NCBI GenBank assembly: GCA_038212445.1
Contig: JBBQUM010000011.1
Span: 1-64,000 of the forward strand
Length of the DNA stretch: 64,000 nucleotides
From: TMP-7 sp038212445
Lineage (GTDB): Bacteria > Acidobacteriota > Terriglobia > Bryobacterales > Bryobacteraceae
Direction: 5' to 3'
Made by a program: the position numbers and the translations under genes. This document shows, piece after piece, positions 1 through 7,963 of this stretch; positions within the stretch are counted from its first letter, which is position 1; each line of letters starts with the position of its first letter. The notes under the pieces were generated by a model that saw nothing but the letters and a program-made list of their open reading frames with translations, had not been told where the DNA came from and did no database searches.

Positions 1-141
1 GCCACAATTTCCAGCGCCGGCCATGTCCGCTACGGAGCCCGCCAACCCGAGCACGACGACCTCGCCCTCGCAGTCGCCCTGGGCTGGTGGAGAGCAAACC
101 GCGCCACCATCGGCGAGAAAGGAAATCCACTGGTTTTTTGA
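1..141 (+). CDS. C-terminal fragment of a terminase-like protein (partial)
   Basis: Reading frame 1 is open from the window edge to TGA at 139-141 and encodes the last 46 residues of a protein that begins outside the window. The piece EHDDLALAVALGWW resembles the 'HDDLv.AvALa.W' ending I know from large terminase-like proteins and their genomic remnants, where the conserved Asp belongs to the nuclease domain. No neighbouring phage genes are visible, so this may be a stand-alone terminase-like gene or a prophage relic. A 60-residue ORF in another frame (23-205) overlaps it and is not supported. The family call rests on this short motif only. Confidence 0.5.
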   Translation, partial: ATISSAGHVRYGARQPEHDDLALAVALGWWRANRATIGEKGNPLVF

Positions 142-245
142 ACTGAAGTCAGAGTCAGCCGCTCTTACACATAGCATCGGCGGTCACAGGCTCATTGTTC
201 TTTGAAAACTGAATAGTCCACCTGCCGCCGACGGCCGTCCTGCGC

Positions 246-2954
246 CTACTCAGTCCTCAGCGCGACCGACGCTTCCACTCCCGCCGCCCGCCTCGCCGGA
301 ACCAATCCCGCAGCCAGTGCCACCACCGCGATCCCGATACAAGCGGCCACCAGCGTGGCACTGTCATTCGGCTTCACTCCGAATAGCATCTTCCCGACGA
401 ACTGACCACAGGCGAGTGCGAGCCCCAGCCCTGCTGCCAGTCCCAACGCCGTGAACCAGCCCACCTCGCGCAGAATGGTCCACGCCGCTTGCGCCGGACG
501 CGCACCTAACGCCATGCGAATTCCAATCTCACGCGTCCGCTGCGTTACCGAATAAGCCAGCACTCCAAACAGACCAGTCCCCGCAAGCAACGCCGCTACT
601 CCGCCAAACATCGCCGACAGCATTGCCAGCAGGCGCTCCATCGAGAAATTCTCGTTGATTTGCGACTCGACGGTCTTGATGTCGAACAGCGCGATATTGC
701 GGTCCGCCGCCGCCACAGTCGCGCGTACGCCGTTGATCACCTGCGCCTGGTTCCCCGATGTCCTTAAGATCAGCGTCCCGCCGCGAAACGTCGGCACTTG
801 TTCCACCGGCACATACCAGAATCGGGTGACGTCTTCTCGTAGAGACCGGTATTTCGAGTCCTTCACTACGCCGACGATGGTAATGTCCGGATCCTCTTTT
901 CCACCCGGTCCAATCAACTTGCCGAGCGCGCTCTCACCGCCAAAATAGAAACGCGCAAAGCTCTCGTTCACAATCGCGACCTTCGCCGCCGTGGCAGTGT
1001 CTTGCGCTGTGAACTCACGCCCGGCAACTAGCGGGAGACCCAACACGGAGAAGTATCCGGGTCCAATCGCATCCCGGTTAGGCCCTCTATCACCCTCGCG
1101 CGTCGTGAAGCCCGCTACTCTGATTCCGCTGCCCCAACTGGAGTTCGACACGACACGCTGACGCGAGGCCACCACACCCTGAACGCCTGGTAGCGCCCTG
1201 ATGCGTTCTACGATCTCCCGGTAGAAAGCCGTGGTTCGCTCCGTCGTATACCCGGCAGGGTTCAAGCTCATTTGAATGATCCCTGAGGTGCGGAAGCCAG
1301 GGTCGATCCCCTTGAGACTCGAGAGCGTGCGTAGGAATAATCCCGCACCCGCAAGCAGCACCAGCGACAGCGCGATCTGCACACTCACCATGAGTTTGCG
1401 GCCAATCATCCGGCGCGCCGATCCAGCGCGCGTGCCGCGGAGACTGTCCATCTGTTTCCCCGCAGAAGCGCGAAGCACTGGAATCATGCCGAAGGCCAGG
1501 CCCGCCACCACCGCGATCGCGAAGTTAAAGGTGAGCACAGCGCCATCGAGCGATGCGTTCAGCGTGGAGTGCGCCCGGTCAGACACGAGCAGCCCCAGCA
1601 ACATGCGTGAGAACCCCTTGGCCACCAGCAGTCCCACGGCACCGCCACCCACGGCCAGCAACATACTTTCAGTCAACAACTGACGGACCAGCCGGCCGCG
1701 TCCTGCTCCGAGCGACCGTCGAACGCTGAACTCGTGCTCCCTCGCCGATGCCCGCGCTAATAGAAGGTGCGCAACGTTCACACAGGCCAGCAACAGCACT
1801 GCTCCCACCATTCCCATCAGCACCCAGATCGCGCGCTCGTAGCGTTGCCTGAAACCGCCGCCGCCCTGTGCCGCTTGTTCTACGAACATTCGCTCAGTGG
1901 CGAGGACTTTGCGCCGAAAGTCCGTCATCGGTTTGCCCTGGCCAGCGAGTTCGAAGCTCCGCATGAGCAGCGGCTGCAGCATGTCCCCCGCTCGCTCATA
2001 ACTGACGCCCCGCTTCAGGCGCCCATAAACGCTGATCCACCAACTCCCACGCTGTGGCAGCGACGACTGCCCTGTCGGTCCGCCGGCCAGACTTGGCTCC
2101 ATGCTGAAAGTCACCCGGTAGTCGGGCGAACTGCCCGGATCCATCCCATCGAAATCCTGCGCCGATACGCCGATCACGGTAAAAGGAAAATTGTTGATCC
2201 GGATCACGCGATTCAGGATCGCTGCGTCACCGCCGAATCGCCGCTGCCAGAAGTTGTAGCTCAGCACCACCACTGGATGGCCGTCCGGCTTCACATCATC
2301 GTCGCTGGTAAACAAGCGTCCCAGCGCCGGCCGCACTCCCAGCACTTCGAAGAAATTCCCCGATACGAAATCGCCTTGTACCGGCTCCGCTCCGGACTCC
2401 GTCAACAACGTACTCCTACCAAAACTCGTCGACGCGATGAATCCGTCGAACGGCAAATCCTTGGCGTTTTGAAAGTCGCGAAAGAGCGGATAGTTGAACG
2501 CGTTCATGTCCGCCATGAGCATGTTCTTGCGGCTCACCTTTACGATCTGCTCAGCCTCGCGTACCGGCAGCAACTCGAAGATGACTTTCTTCATAAAACT
2601 GAAAATCGCCGTATTCGCGCCTACACCGAGGGCCAGCGAGAGCACGGCCGTCAGCGTGAACGCAGGCGACTTCGCCATCATGCGAGCGGCGTAGTTCAGA
2701 TCCTTGCCGGCATCCTCCATCCAACCCGTGCCCCGCTTCTCGCGACACTCCTCGCGCGTGAGGGCCTCGCCGCCGAAGGCCCGGCGTGCCGCCAACCGCG
2801 CTTCCGCTTCTGGCATCCCACTCTCGCGATACTCCCGCGTGAGCTGCGCCAGATGAATCTCCAACTCCTGCTCCAACTCGCGGTCGACAGTCGACCGCTG
2901 GAATAAGGAACGAAATCGCTGTCCCAGAATTCTTGCCCAACGCATCGCCGTCAC
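246..2954 (-). CDS. ADOP-family MacB/FtsX-type permease
   Basis: This is a 902-residue membrane protein of the acidobacterial duplicated orphan permease type. About 80 N-terminal residues form the charged ADOP head (DRELEQELEIHLAQL, then EECREKRG). A transmembrane helix and a MacB periplasmic core domain follow (about 95-370), then an FtsX membrane block, a second periplasmic core (about 500-740) and a second FtsX block with TQRTREIGIRMALGARPAQA near the C-terminus. Such proteins carry both halves of a MacB-like transporter but no ATPase, and their substrates are unknown. The start ATG overlaps the stop of the upstream padR gene by 4 bp, so the two are co-expressed. The ATPase partner must be encoded elsewhere. 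Confidence 0.92.
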   Translation of the reverse strand: MTAMRWARILGQRFRSLFQRSTVDRELEQELEIHLAQLTREYRESGMPEAEARLAARRAFGGEALTREECREKRGTGWMEDAGKDLNYAARMMAKSPAFTLTAVLSLALGVGANTAIFSFMKKVIFELLPVREAEQIVKVSRKNMLMADMNAFNYPLFRDFQNAKDLPFDGFIASTSFGRSTLLTESGAEPVQGDFVSGNFFEVLGVRPALGRLFTSDDDVKPDGHPVVVLSYNFWQRRFGGDAAILNRVIRINNFPFTVIGVSAQDFDGMDPGSSPDYRVTFSMEPSLAGGPTGQSSLPQRGSWWISVYGRLKRGVSYERAGDMLQPLLMRSFELAGQGKPMTDFRRKVLATERMFVEQAAQGGGGFRQRYERAIWVLMGMVGAVLLLACVNVAHLLLARASAREHEFSVRRSLGAGRGRLVRQLLTESMLLAVGGGAVGLLVAKGFSRMLLGLLVSDRAHSTLNASLDGAVLTFNFAIAVVAGLAFGMIPVLRASAGKQMDSLRGTRAGSARRMIGRKLMVSVQIALSLVLLAGAGLFLRTLSSLKGIDPGFRTSGIIQMSLNPAGYTTERTTAFYREIVERIRALPGVQGVVASRQRVVSNSSWGSGIRVAGFTTREGDRGPNRDAIGPGYFSVLGLPLVAGREFTAQDTATAAKVAIVNESFARFYFGGESALGKLIGPGGKEDPDITIVGVVKDSKYRSLREDVTRFWYVPVEQVPTFRGGTLILRTSGNQAQVINGVRATVAAADRNIALFDIKTVESQINENFSMERLLAMLSAMFGGVAALLAGTGLFGVLAYSVTQRTREIGIRMALGARPAQAAWTILREVGWFTALGLAAGLGLALACGQFVGKMLFGVKPNDSATLVAACIGIAVVALAAGLVPARRAAGVEASVALRTE

Positions 2955-3280
2955 CCCCGCTCAATCACCAACTGAACCGCGCCAGAAAGCCGCCGCCACG
3001 AGGTTAGCTCCTTCTCCAGTTGCTTGCGTCCCTCGCGTGTCAACCCGTAGAATTTCGCGTTGCGACCAAGGTCCGAGTCCTTCCACTCGGCCGCGATCCA
3101 ACCTTGTTGTTCCAGCCGGTGAAGCGCCGGATAGAGTGAGCCCTGGCCCACCGATAACACCTCGTCCGACAGCGCTTCAATACGTTTTGCGATACCCCAG
3201 CCGTGCATCGGCTGCTTCGCGATTGTCTTCAGGATGAGCAAGTCCACAGTGCCCTGGATCAACTCGGATGGCTTTCCCAT
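2951..3280 (-). CDS. PadR-family transcriptional regulator
   Basis: This 109-residue protein is a single winged-helix domain of the PadR type. It carries GTVDLLILKTIAKQPMHGWG in helix 1-2 and the recognition-helix region VGQGSLYPALHRLEQQGWI, with a short C-terminal dimerisation helix. PadR proteins paired with ADOP permeases are a standard acidobacterial arrangement, and the 4-bp overlap with the permease fixes the operon. The ATG lies 2 bp after two 21-bp direct repeats that sit in its own promoter, so it very probably represses itself and the permease. The signal it senses cannot be read from the sequence. Confidence 0.93.
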   Translation of the reverse strand: MGKPSELIQGTVDLLILKTIAKQPMHGWGIAKRIEALSDEVLSVGQGSLYPALHRLEQQGWIAAEWKDSDLGRNAKFYGLTREGRKQLEKELTSWRRLSGAVQLVIERG

Positions 3281-3282
3281 GC

Positions 3283-3324
3283 AATACCTCGACTGTCGAC
3301 AATAATACCTCGACTATCGACAAT
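3283..3324 (-). promoter_or_regulatory. Tandem 21-bp direct repeats, probable PadR operators
   Basis: Two 21-bp copies (3283-3303 and 3304-3324) stand head to tail without a gap and differ at one base. Each is centred on an inverted repeat: TCGACTGTCGA is perfect, and TCGACTATCGA has one mismatch. The 21-bp period puts both on the same face of the helix. The copy nearest the gene also contains the GAGG that serves as ribosome-binding site for padR. Binding by the adjacent PadR protein is inferred from position. Confidence 0.75.
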
Positions 3325-3330
3325 GCTCAA
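3302..3330 (-). promoter_or_regulatory. Sigma-70-type promoter of the padR-ADOP operon
   Basis: On the minus strand, TTGAGC (3330-3325) and TATTAT (3307-3302) are spaced by exactly 17 bp. The upstream 21-bp repeat fills the spacer, and the -10 hexamer spans the junction of the two repeats. A bound repressor would occlude the whole core promoter. The predicted transcript would have a leader of only about 15 nt before the padR ATG. Confidence 0.7.
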
Positions 3331-3362
3331 GTCCCACTAAGTTCTGATAAGATCGTCAATCC

Positions 3363-4487
3363 ATGTTGATCCTAGCTGCTGTCGCCGCCATCTTCGTTTA
3401 CGGCATCATCGCCGCCATGCTCGGGACTATTCTGCCCGACATATCAAAACGCTTTAATCTCTCACCCAAGCAGAACGGCAATATCGCCATGGCCCAAGCC
3501 GTCGGCCTCATGATCGGTGGTTTCTTTGTCGGACCGCTGATGGATACCGAAGGCAAGAAACTCGGTCTCCTCCTCGGCCTGGGACTCATCGCTCTCGCGC
3601 TCTTCGGCCTTAAGTTCGCTACCGGCTATGGTTCGGTTGCCGCGTTGATGTTTACCCTCGGCTGCGGTGGTGGAGCCATCGTTACGGGCGCCAACACCCT
3701 GCCTCCTTATATCCATATTGGAGACCTGTCCACTGGCGGTGTTTTCAATCTCCTGAATCTGTTCTTCGGACTCGGCGGCTTGGTCACCCCGCTCATCGCC
3801 GCGCGGCTGTTTCAGAACCAGTCCGGTAAGCTGTTGATCTTTGCCGGTGGATTGGCATCCATCACCTTCGTCATCCATGCTTTGACAGAAATGCCCGGCG
3901 CCGCCGGTGCGGTTGCTTTCCAGTCTTCGATGGTGACCGACCTTCTTAGCAAGCCCGCGCTGATCGCGCTGGCGCTGATGTTGTTCGTCTACGTTGCCTG
4001 TGAGGTTGGTGTCTGGAATTGGTTGGTGCGTCACTTGATGGCGCAAGGGGTTTCCGAGAAGAAGGCCCTCACCATTCTGTCGCTCGGCTTCGCCCTGGGA
4101 TTGTTGATCGGCCGTGTGGCCATTTCGCCCGTGCTCACCAGCATCTCGCCCGAGCGCGTACTTGTCGGCTCCGGCGTGCTCATGGCAGTTATGACCTACG
4201 CCATGTTGCAGTCGAAAAACGAGACCATCGCGGGAGTCACAGTATTTCTTGCCGGCATCGCCATGGCGCCGGTGTTTCCCACCGCATTGTCGATTGTGAA
4301 CGCTCGATTCCCCGAGACTGCGGCCACCGCCACCGGTATCGCAACGACAGCCGGTTGGTTCGGCCTGGTAGTGAGTTCGCCGATCATCGGCAGCATCGCC
4401 GGCAACGACCCTAAGCGCCTCAAGACGGCACTACTGATTCTCCCGGCCTTCTCCCTGATTCTCGCCGTGGTGGCGATGGCGCTGTAA
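3363..4487 (+). CDS. MFS transporter
   Basis: This is a 374-residue, very hydrophobic protein with about 12 membrane helices. The loop between helices 2 and 3 has GPLMDTEGKKLGL, a version of MFS motif A (D..G.K). The general layout, with TILPDISKRFNLSPKQNG after helix 1, resembles sugar/FHS-like MFS members, but no substrate can be assigned. It is transcribed away from padR, and its start is only 82 bp from that of padR. The operator pair between them could therefore control both directions. No clear Shine-Dalgarno is present. Confidence 0.8.
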   Translation: MLILAAVAAIFVYGIIAAMLGTILPDISKRFNLSPKQNGNIAMAQAVGLMIGGFFVGPLMDTEGKKLGLLLGLGLIALALFGLKFATGYGSVAALMFTLGCGGGAIVTGANTLPPYIHIGDLSTGGVFNLLNLFFGLGGLVTPLIAARLFQNQSGKLLIFAGGLASITFVIHALTEMPGAAGAVAFQSSMVTDLLSKPALIALALMLFVYVACEVGVWNWLVRHLMAQGVSEKKALTILSLGFALGLLIGRVAISPVLTSISPERVLVGSGVLMAVMTYAMLQSKNETIAGVTVFLAGIAMAPVFPTALSIVNARFPETAATATGIATTAGWFGLVVSSPIIGSIAGNDPKRLKTALLILPAFSLILAVVAMAL

Positions 4488-4497
4488 GCCGCCCCCC

Positions 4498-4758
4498 TCA
4501 ACGGAGAATCTGAAAGCCGCTCTGCACTTCGGCCCCGACTTCGCGCGTCCACACTACGCGCGCCATCCCGACGAAAAACTGGTGCTGAAACCGGATCTCC
4601 ATGCCGGGAGCAAAGTCCGGACACTCGTGAGACGCCCGAAACCCCCGCTCGCTCACGTCCAGCATCCGCCCCGGCACCTCGACGCCAGCCGCGAACAGGC
4701 GCACTGCCCCCTGGCAGACAACCCGCGACTCAACGCGACTTTCCCGAACGGCAAGCAT
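4498..4758 (-). CDS. PilZ domain protein (c-di-GMP binding)
   Basis: This 86-residue protein consists of a single PilZ domain. Both c-di-GMP contacts are present: R8-x3-R12 in RESRVESR and the D-x-S-x2-G motif in LDVSERG. The rest has the expected beta-barrel pattern ending in VGMARVVWTREVG.EVQSGFQI. Single-domain PilZ proteins act as small c-di-GMP-responsive adaptors. The gene converges on the MFS gene with only 10 bp between stops, and no partner is evident. Confidence 0.82.
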   Translation of the reverse strand: MLAVRESRVESRVVCQGAVRLFAAGVEVPGRMLDVSERGFRASHECPDFAPGMEIRFQHQFFVGMARVVWTREVGAEVQSGFQILR

Positions 4759-4850
4759 GGCGTTGCTTCATTCTGGGGCCACGCATCACGGTTTTCTATA
4801 GTACGGTTCCGCTAAATGAGGTCGGTCAAAGCTCTTAGCGGGAGGGTAGG

Positions 4851-4885
4851 CAAAAAAATAAGGGCTTGGGATGGTCCCAAGCCCT
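4851..4885 (-). terminator. Rho-independent terminator of the cytochrome c gene
   Basis: An 11-bp perfect stem (4861-4871 with 4875-4885) closes a TGG triloop. Read on the minus strand it is followed by a T-rich run (complement of CAAAAAAATA at 4851-4860). It lies 45 bp beyond the stop of the minus-strand cytochrome c gene, the position and orientation expected of an intrinsic terminator. Confidence 0.88.
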
Positions 4886-4929
4886 GGATGAGGAACAAAC
4901 AATCTGTGTTCGGAGGGTGAATGAATTCG

Positions 4930-5355
4930 CTACTTTGCCTGGAGACTCTTGATGTATCCCGTTAGATTCGCCAGGCGCATCTGCTGACCTGCGCCATTGT
5001 CGTGACTCATGGATGAGAATACGATGCCCCATACCGGCATGTCTTTGCTTCCGTGCGCCGGCATTTCCAGATCGCCGCGGATCGCTTGATAAACGCGGAG
5101 CTCAGGGAATTTGCTGTTGTTTCGCGCGCTGAGGGTTGTTAGATCGGGTGGAGGCATTTTGAGCGCCGCCACTGCCGGTCCACCGCCTTTAAGATCTCGT
5201 CCGTGGCATACCGCACAGTAGCTGGTGAACATGTCTGCGCCGGAGACCGGGGACGTCTGTCTTGGAGTAACTTTCTTTATAGTCGGCTGGTCCGCGCCCA
5301 GAATTGCGAACGCTACCACCAACGTGAAGAGTGCAATGATGATTCTTGTGAACAT
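4930..5355 (-). CDS. Secreted mono-heme c-type cytochrome
   Basis: A 141-residue protein. Residues 1-20 form a signal peptide (MFTRIIIALFTLVVAFAILG). One heme-attachment motif follows in SYCAVCHGRDLKGGG (CxxCH), and a downstream Met in GDLEMPAHGSKDMPVWG can be the sixth ligand. This is the small soluble class I cytochrome c fold, acting in periplasmic electron transfer; the redox partner is unknown. The ATG is preceded by GAGGAGG placed in the loop of a hairpin, and the gene ends in an intrinsic terminator. It lies 153 bp after the LuxR gene in the same direction, but its own structured leader suggests a separate transcript. Confidence 0.9.
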   Translation of the reverse strand: MFTRIIIALFTLVVAFAILGADQPTIKKVTPRQTSPVSGADMFTSYCAVCHGRDLKGGGPAVAALKMPPPDLTTLSARNNSKFPELRVYQAIRGDLEMPAHGSKDMPVWGIVFSSMSHDNGAGQQMRLANLTGYIKSLQAK

Positions 5356-5407
5356 GGAACCTCCTCGGTTCCGAACGAAGCGGTTTCGACCGCATTCCGT
5401 TCGTTCG
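5356..5407 (-). promoter_or_regulatory. Structured 5' leader with the ribosome-binding site in a hairpin loop
   Basis: Directly before the cytochrome ATG, 6-bp arms (5356-5361 and 5367-5372) form a perfect stem, and on the minus strand the 5-nt loop GAGGA with the next GG makes the Shine-Dalgarno. Just upstream, 8-bp arms (5372-5379 and 5400-5407) enclose a second perfect 5-bp stem (5380-5384 with 5389-5393) closing a 4-nt loop. Together this is about 52 nt of almost fully paired sequence. It could be an RNA element controlling translation, or alternatively a DNA operator with dyad symmetry. Confidence 0.6.
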
Positions 5408-5508
5408 TCGCACTCTGACTACGGCAACTGAATGCCCACTGTTAAGTGATTGAAAGTTCGACAGACCCACCAGCAAGTGCGGCAGTTCACCCAGGGTGAG
5501 AGCGCGCT

Positions 5509-5943
5509 TTACAAATAAATCAAACCCAGTCGGACACCCAGGGTCACCGCTTCCGTACGGCTACCCGCATTCAGCTTCGAAAGGATCGACGCAACGTGGA
5601 ATTTGGCGGTATGCTCGGAAATTCCCAACTTCCATGCAATCGCTTTGTTGCTTTCGCCGTTTGAAACCATCCGGAGTACCTCTGTTTCACGGGGTGTCAA
5701 CGGGGTGGGGGCGCGATCTACCGGTTGCACGGATTCCGCCTGCCACCCGCTGAACGTGCGGGCTTCCATGAGCACTGCCTCCGCCCCGGTTGATTCCAAC
5801 AGCTGAGCGACCCCGGCAGAATCGGTGGAGCCGGCAATTTCAAAGCGTCCGGACTCGATCGCCGCCGCCTCCAACCCCGCCCGTGCCATCGCCGAGTCCG
5901 CAACTACGACGATCCGTATGCTCTCGTTGCCAGTCTCATTCAC
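5509..5943 (-). CDS. LuxR-family response-regulator-like transcription factor with reduced receiver
   Basis: A 144-residue protein. The C-terminal half is a clear GerE/LuxR helix-turn-helix (PLTPRETEVLRMVSNGESNK, then KLGISEHTAKFHV). The N-terminal part starts like a receiver domain (IRIVVVADSAMARAGLEAAA) but is only about 75 residues long. The usual Asp pair is reduced to one, the phospho-acceptor region reads VLMEA, and the conserved Lys is absent. Phosphorylation is therefore unlikely, and regulation may work through expression or protein contact. Its start overlaps the stop of the upstream protease gene by 4 bp, so it belongs to the HtrA-like operon. Confidence 0.85.
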   Translation of the reverse strand: MNETGNESIRIVVVADSAMARAGLEAAAIESGRFEIAGSTDSAGVAQLLESTGAEAVLMEARTFSGWQAESVQPVDRAPTPLTPRETEVLRMVSNGESNKAIAWKLGISEHTAKFHVASILSKLNAGSRTEAVTLGVRLGLIYL

Positions 5944-6794
5944 GCTGCCACTTCCTGACTCAGACGTACCGTCACCTCCCGGCTCTGCGACTGCCCCCCG
6001 CGCAAGAACTTCAGCCGCACCAGTCCGTTGCGGGCATTGTCGATGGCTTCAGCCAGGTCGTCCATAGTGCGGAATGGGCCTCCATTGATGCCTGTCAGAA
6101 TGTCTCCAACGATTAGCGACGAGCGTTCTGCCGGACTTCCGGGTCTGATTTCAATCACCACCCATCCGATGCCGCGGTTGCCCGATTCGATTCGAACCGG
6201 CGTTACCGACACTCCCAGGTGGGCGGGTTCTCCGCGGGCGAGAAAGCGCTCAACCGCTTGAGAAGGAATCGCTAAGGCCAGTCCATCCGGCCCTCCGCGC
6301 CCCGCGATCACCATCGTATTGATGCCCACCAAGCGACCCGAGGAGTCGGCGAGCGGGCCGCCGGAGTTTCCCGGTGCCAGCCGGATGGCCGCTTGAATGA
6401 AATCGCGTGATCCGATCTCGCTCACCGGGCCGATTCCGTGTACAACGCCAGTGCTCAGCGCCCCCACGAACCCCAGCGGATTGCCGACCGCAATCACCAC
6501 CTCGCCCACTCGCAGCCGTCGAGACTCGCCAATCGCTATGGGATGCAGCCCGCCGGACTTGATCCGCACCAGCGCCAAATCGCGCCGGGGATCCGTCTTT
6601 TCCACCCGGCCCTCAAACGTCCGCCCGTCCCAAAGCTTCACCGTCAGCAAGGCCGTCCGGGCGACGTGAGCGTTGGTCACGATGGCGCCGCGTTCATCCC
6701 AGATGACACCGGATCCGCTCGAGTCCCGGCCGGCGATCACCTGAACTGTGGAACGTCTCAGTCTTTCCGCTACCTCGCCGAATCCGGCTATCAT
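5940..6794 (-). CDS. HtrA/DegP-like S1C serine protease with PDZ domain
   Basis: A 284-residue protein with a trypsin-like domain (about 10-180) and one PDZ domain (about 190-275). The full catalytic triad is visible: His43 in TNAHV, Asp72 in RRDLALV and Ser144 in APGNSGGPL. There is no signal peptide or membrane anchor, so cytoplasmic location is suggested, unlike typical DegP. It is the middle gene of a three-gene operon: it starts by a 1-bp stop/start overlap after the second HtrA-like gene and ends by a 4-bp overlap with the LuxR gene. Substrate unknown. Confidence 0.88.
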   Translation of the reverse strand: MIAGFGEVAERLRRSTVQVIAGRDSSGSGVIWDERGAIVTNAHVARTALLTVKLWDGRTFEGRVEKTDPRRDLALVRIKSGGLHPIAIGESRRLRVGEVVIAVGNPLGFVGALSTGVVHGIGPVSEIGSRDFIQAAIRLAPGNSGGPLADSSGRLVGINTMVIAGRGGPDGLALAIPSQAVERFLARGEPAHLGVSVTPVRIESGNRGIGWVVIEIRPGSPAERSSLIVGDILTGINGGPFRTMDDLAEAIDNARNGLVRLKFLRGGQSQSREVTVRLSQEVAA

Positions 6795-7723
6795 TAGCCC
6801 CTCCGTTCCGCCGCCGTCACCGGCAGTTCAATCTTCTGTGCCGCCCGGAACACCACTGCGGTCAGTTGCCGGCCTATGGCTCCCTGTAGCGCCGTCTGGA
6901 CGTCGTCGGTGTCGGTGACTGGGCGTCCGCCCAGCTCCGCGATCACGTCCCCAATCGCAAAGCCGGCCGAATGCGCAGGACCGGCGGGTTCCACACTCAG
7001 AACGATGACTGCAGTTTGTTGCTCGCGTCCCAAGGCCTGCGAATAGGCTGCCGGAAGCGCGATCGGTTGAAGTCCCACACCGAGGTATCCGCGTGCGATC
7101 TGGCCGTGCGTGAGTAGCTCTCCCACCACACGATCGACAGTCGCCAGCGGCACAGCTACCGGCGCGGTCCGCGTGAGGCCGCCAGTTAACATGCCTGCGA
7201 CGCGGCCGCCCGTATCCACCAGCACCGATCCGGACGATCGCGGATAGGCGGCCAGATCCAGCCGCAACAGGGAATCGAGCTGGCCGCCTCTCCACGTACG
7301 CCAGGGTCCGCCGGCGGTGCTGACGATGCCCATCGTCGCCAGGACCCCCGGCTGGTGACGTCCCACCGCCACCACGATCTCGCCCGCCCGCAGGTCGCCT
7401 CCACGTGCGAACTGCGGCGCCTCGGTTCCTTCCACCCGCAAGACCGCGATATCAGTCCCCGGATCTCGACCCGCCAACTGCCCGCGCGCGATCTGCCCGC
7501 TGGGGAGAATTACGGGAATGTCTTCGTCGCGACGGATCGCATGATCGGCCGTTACCACCACGCCGGACTTCCAGACGAACCCACTCGACCCCATCCGCGG
7601 CCTGCCTTCTACGCCCACCGCCAGCGGGGCAGTCTGTTCAACCAACGCGGCCAGTCCCGACGAAATTGCGCTCAATGTATGCTCCATGAGCTGATTCTCG
7701 GCTCTCAAGTCATCTGTGCGCAT
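6794..7723 (-). CDS. Divergent HtrA-like protein with altered oxyanion-hole motif
   Basis: A 309-residue protein with the same plan as its neighbour: trypsin-like domain (about 30-200) and a PDZ domain (about 210-300). His61 (TADHAI), Asp91 (GTDIAVLRV) and Ser164 are kept, but the nucleophile motif reads YPRSSGSVL where GNSGGPL is normal. An Arg thus replaces the Gly that helps form the oxyanion hole. It may be a weak protease or a regulatory partner of the active paralogue encoded next to it. No signal peptide is visible. A second in-frame ATG at 7687 is a possible start; neither has a clear ribosome-binding site. Confidence 0.75.
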   Translation of the reverse strand: MRTDDLRAENQLMEHTLSAISSGLAALVEQTAPLAVGVEGRPRMGSSGFVWKSGVVVTADHAIRRDEDIPVILPSGQIARGQLAGRDPGTDIAVLRVEGTEAPQFARGGDLRAGEIVVAVGRHQPGVLATMGIVSTAGGPWRTWRGGQLDSLLRLDLAAYPRSSGSVLVDTGGRVAGMLTGGLTRTAPVAVPLATVDRVVGELLTHGQIARGYLGVGLQPIALPAAYSQALGREQQTAVIVLSVEPAGPAHSAGFAIGDVIAELGGRPVTDTDDVQTALQGAIGRQLTAVVFRAAQKIELPVTAAERRG

Positions 7724-7963
7724 CCGTATTTCGGGGAGGTAGTAACTGGTGGAATTGACAGGTAGTCGAATGTCGTCAATCAGTTGAGGCGATGCCGAAC
7801 CAACATCGGTACTTGCCCTTCAACGAGAACAGTATTTCCCCGCGACCGTGAGACAGCATTTTCTCATCTGAGGATGAGCCTGGACGATTAGGATGTGAGG
7901 GTGGGCGAAGCTGGCCTTTCGTTTGGTTGTTTCGAGGGAGAGAAAGGACCGTCATCGGACGGC

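Noticed and set aside
1767..2906. 379-residue plus-strand ORF
   Set aside because: It is the antisense shadow of the ADOP permease; its Arg/His-rich composition has no domain, while the minus frame is clearly a family member.
3283..3324. Possible CRISPR-like repeat
   Set aside because: Only two copies, no spacer between them, and a location inside a promoter; operator sites explain it better.
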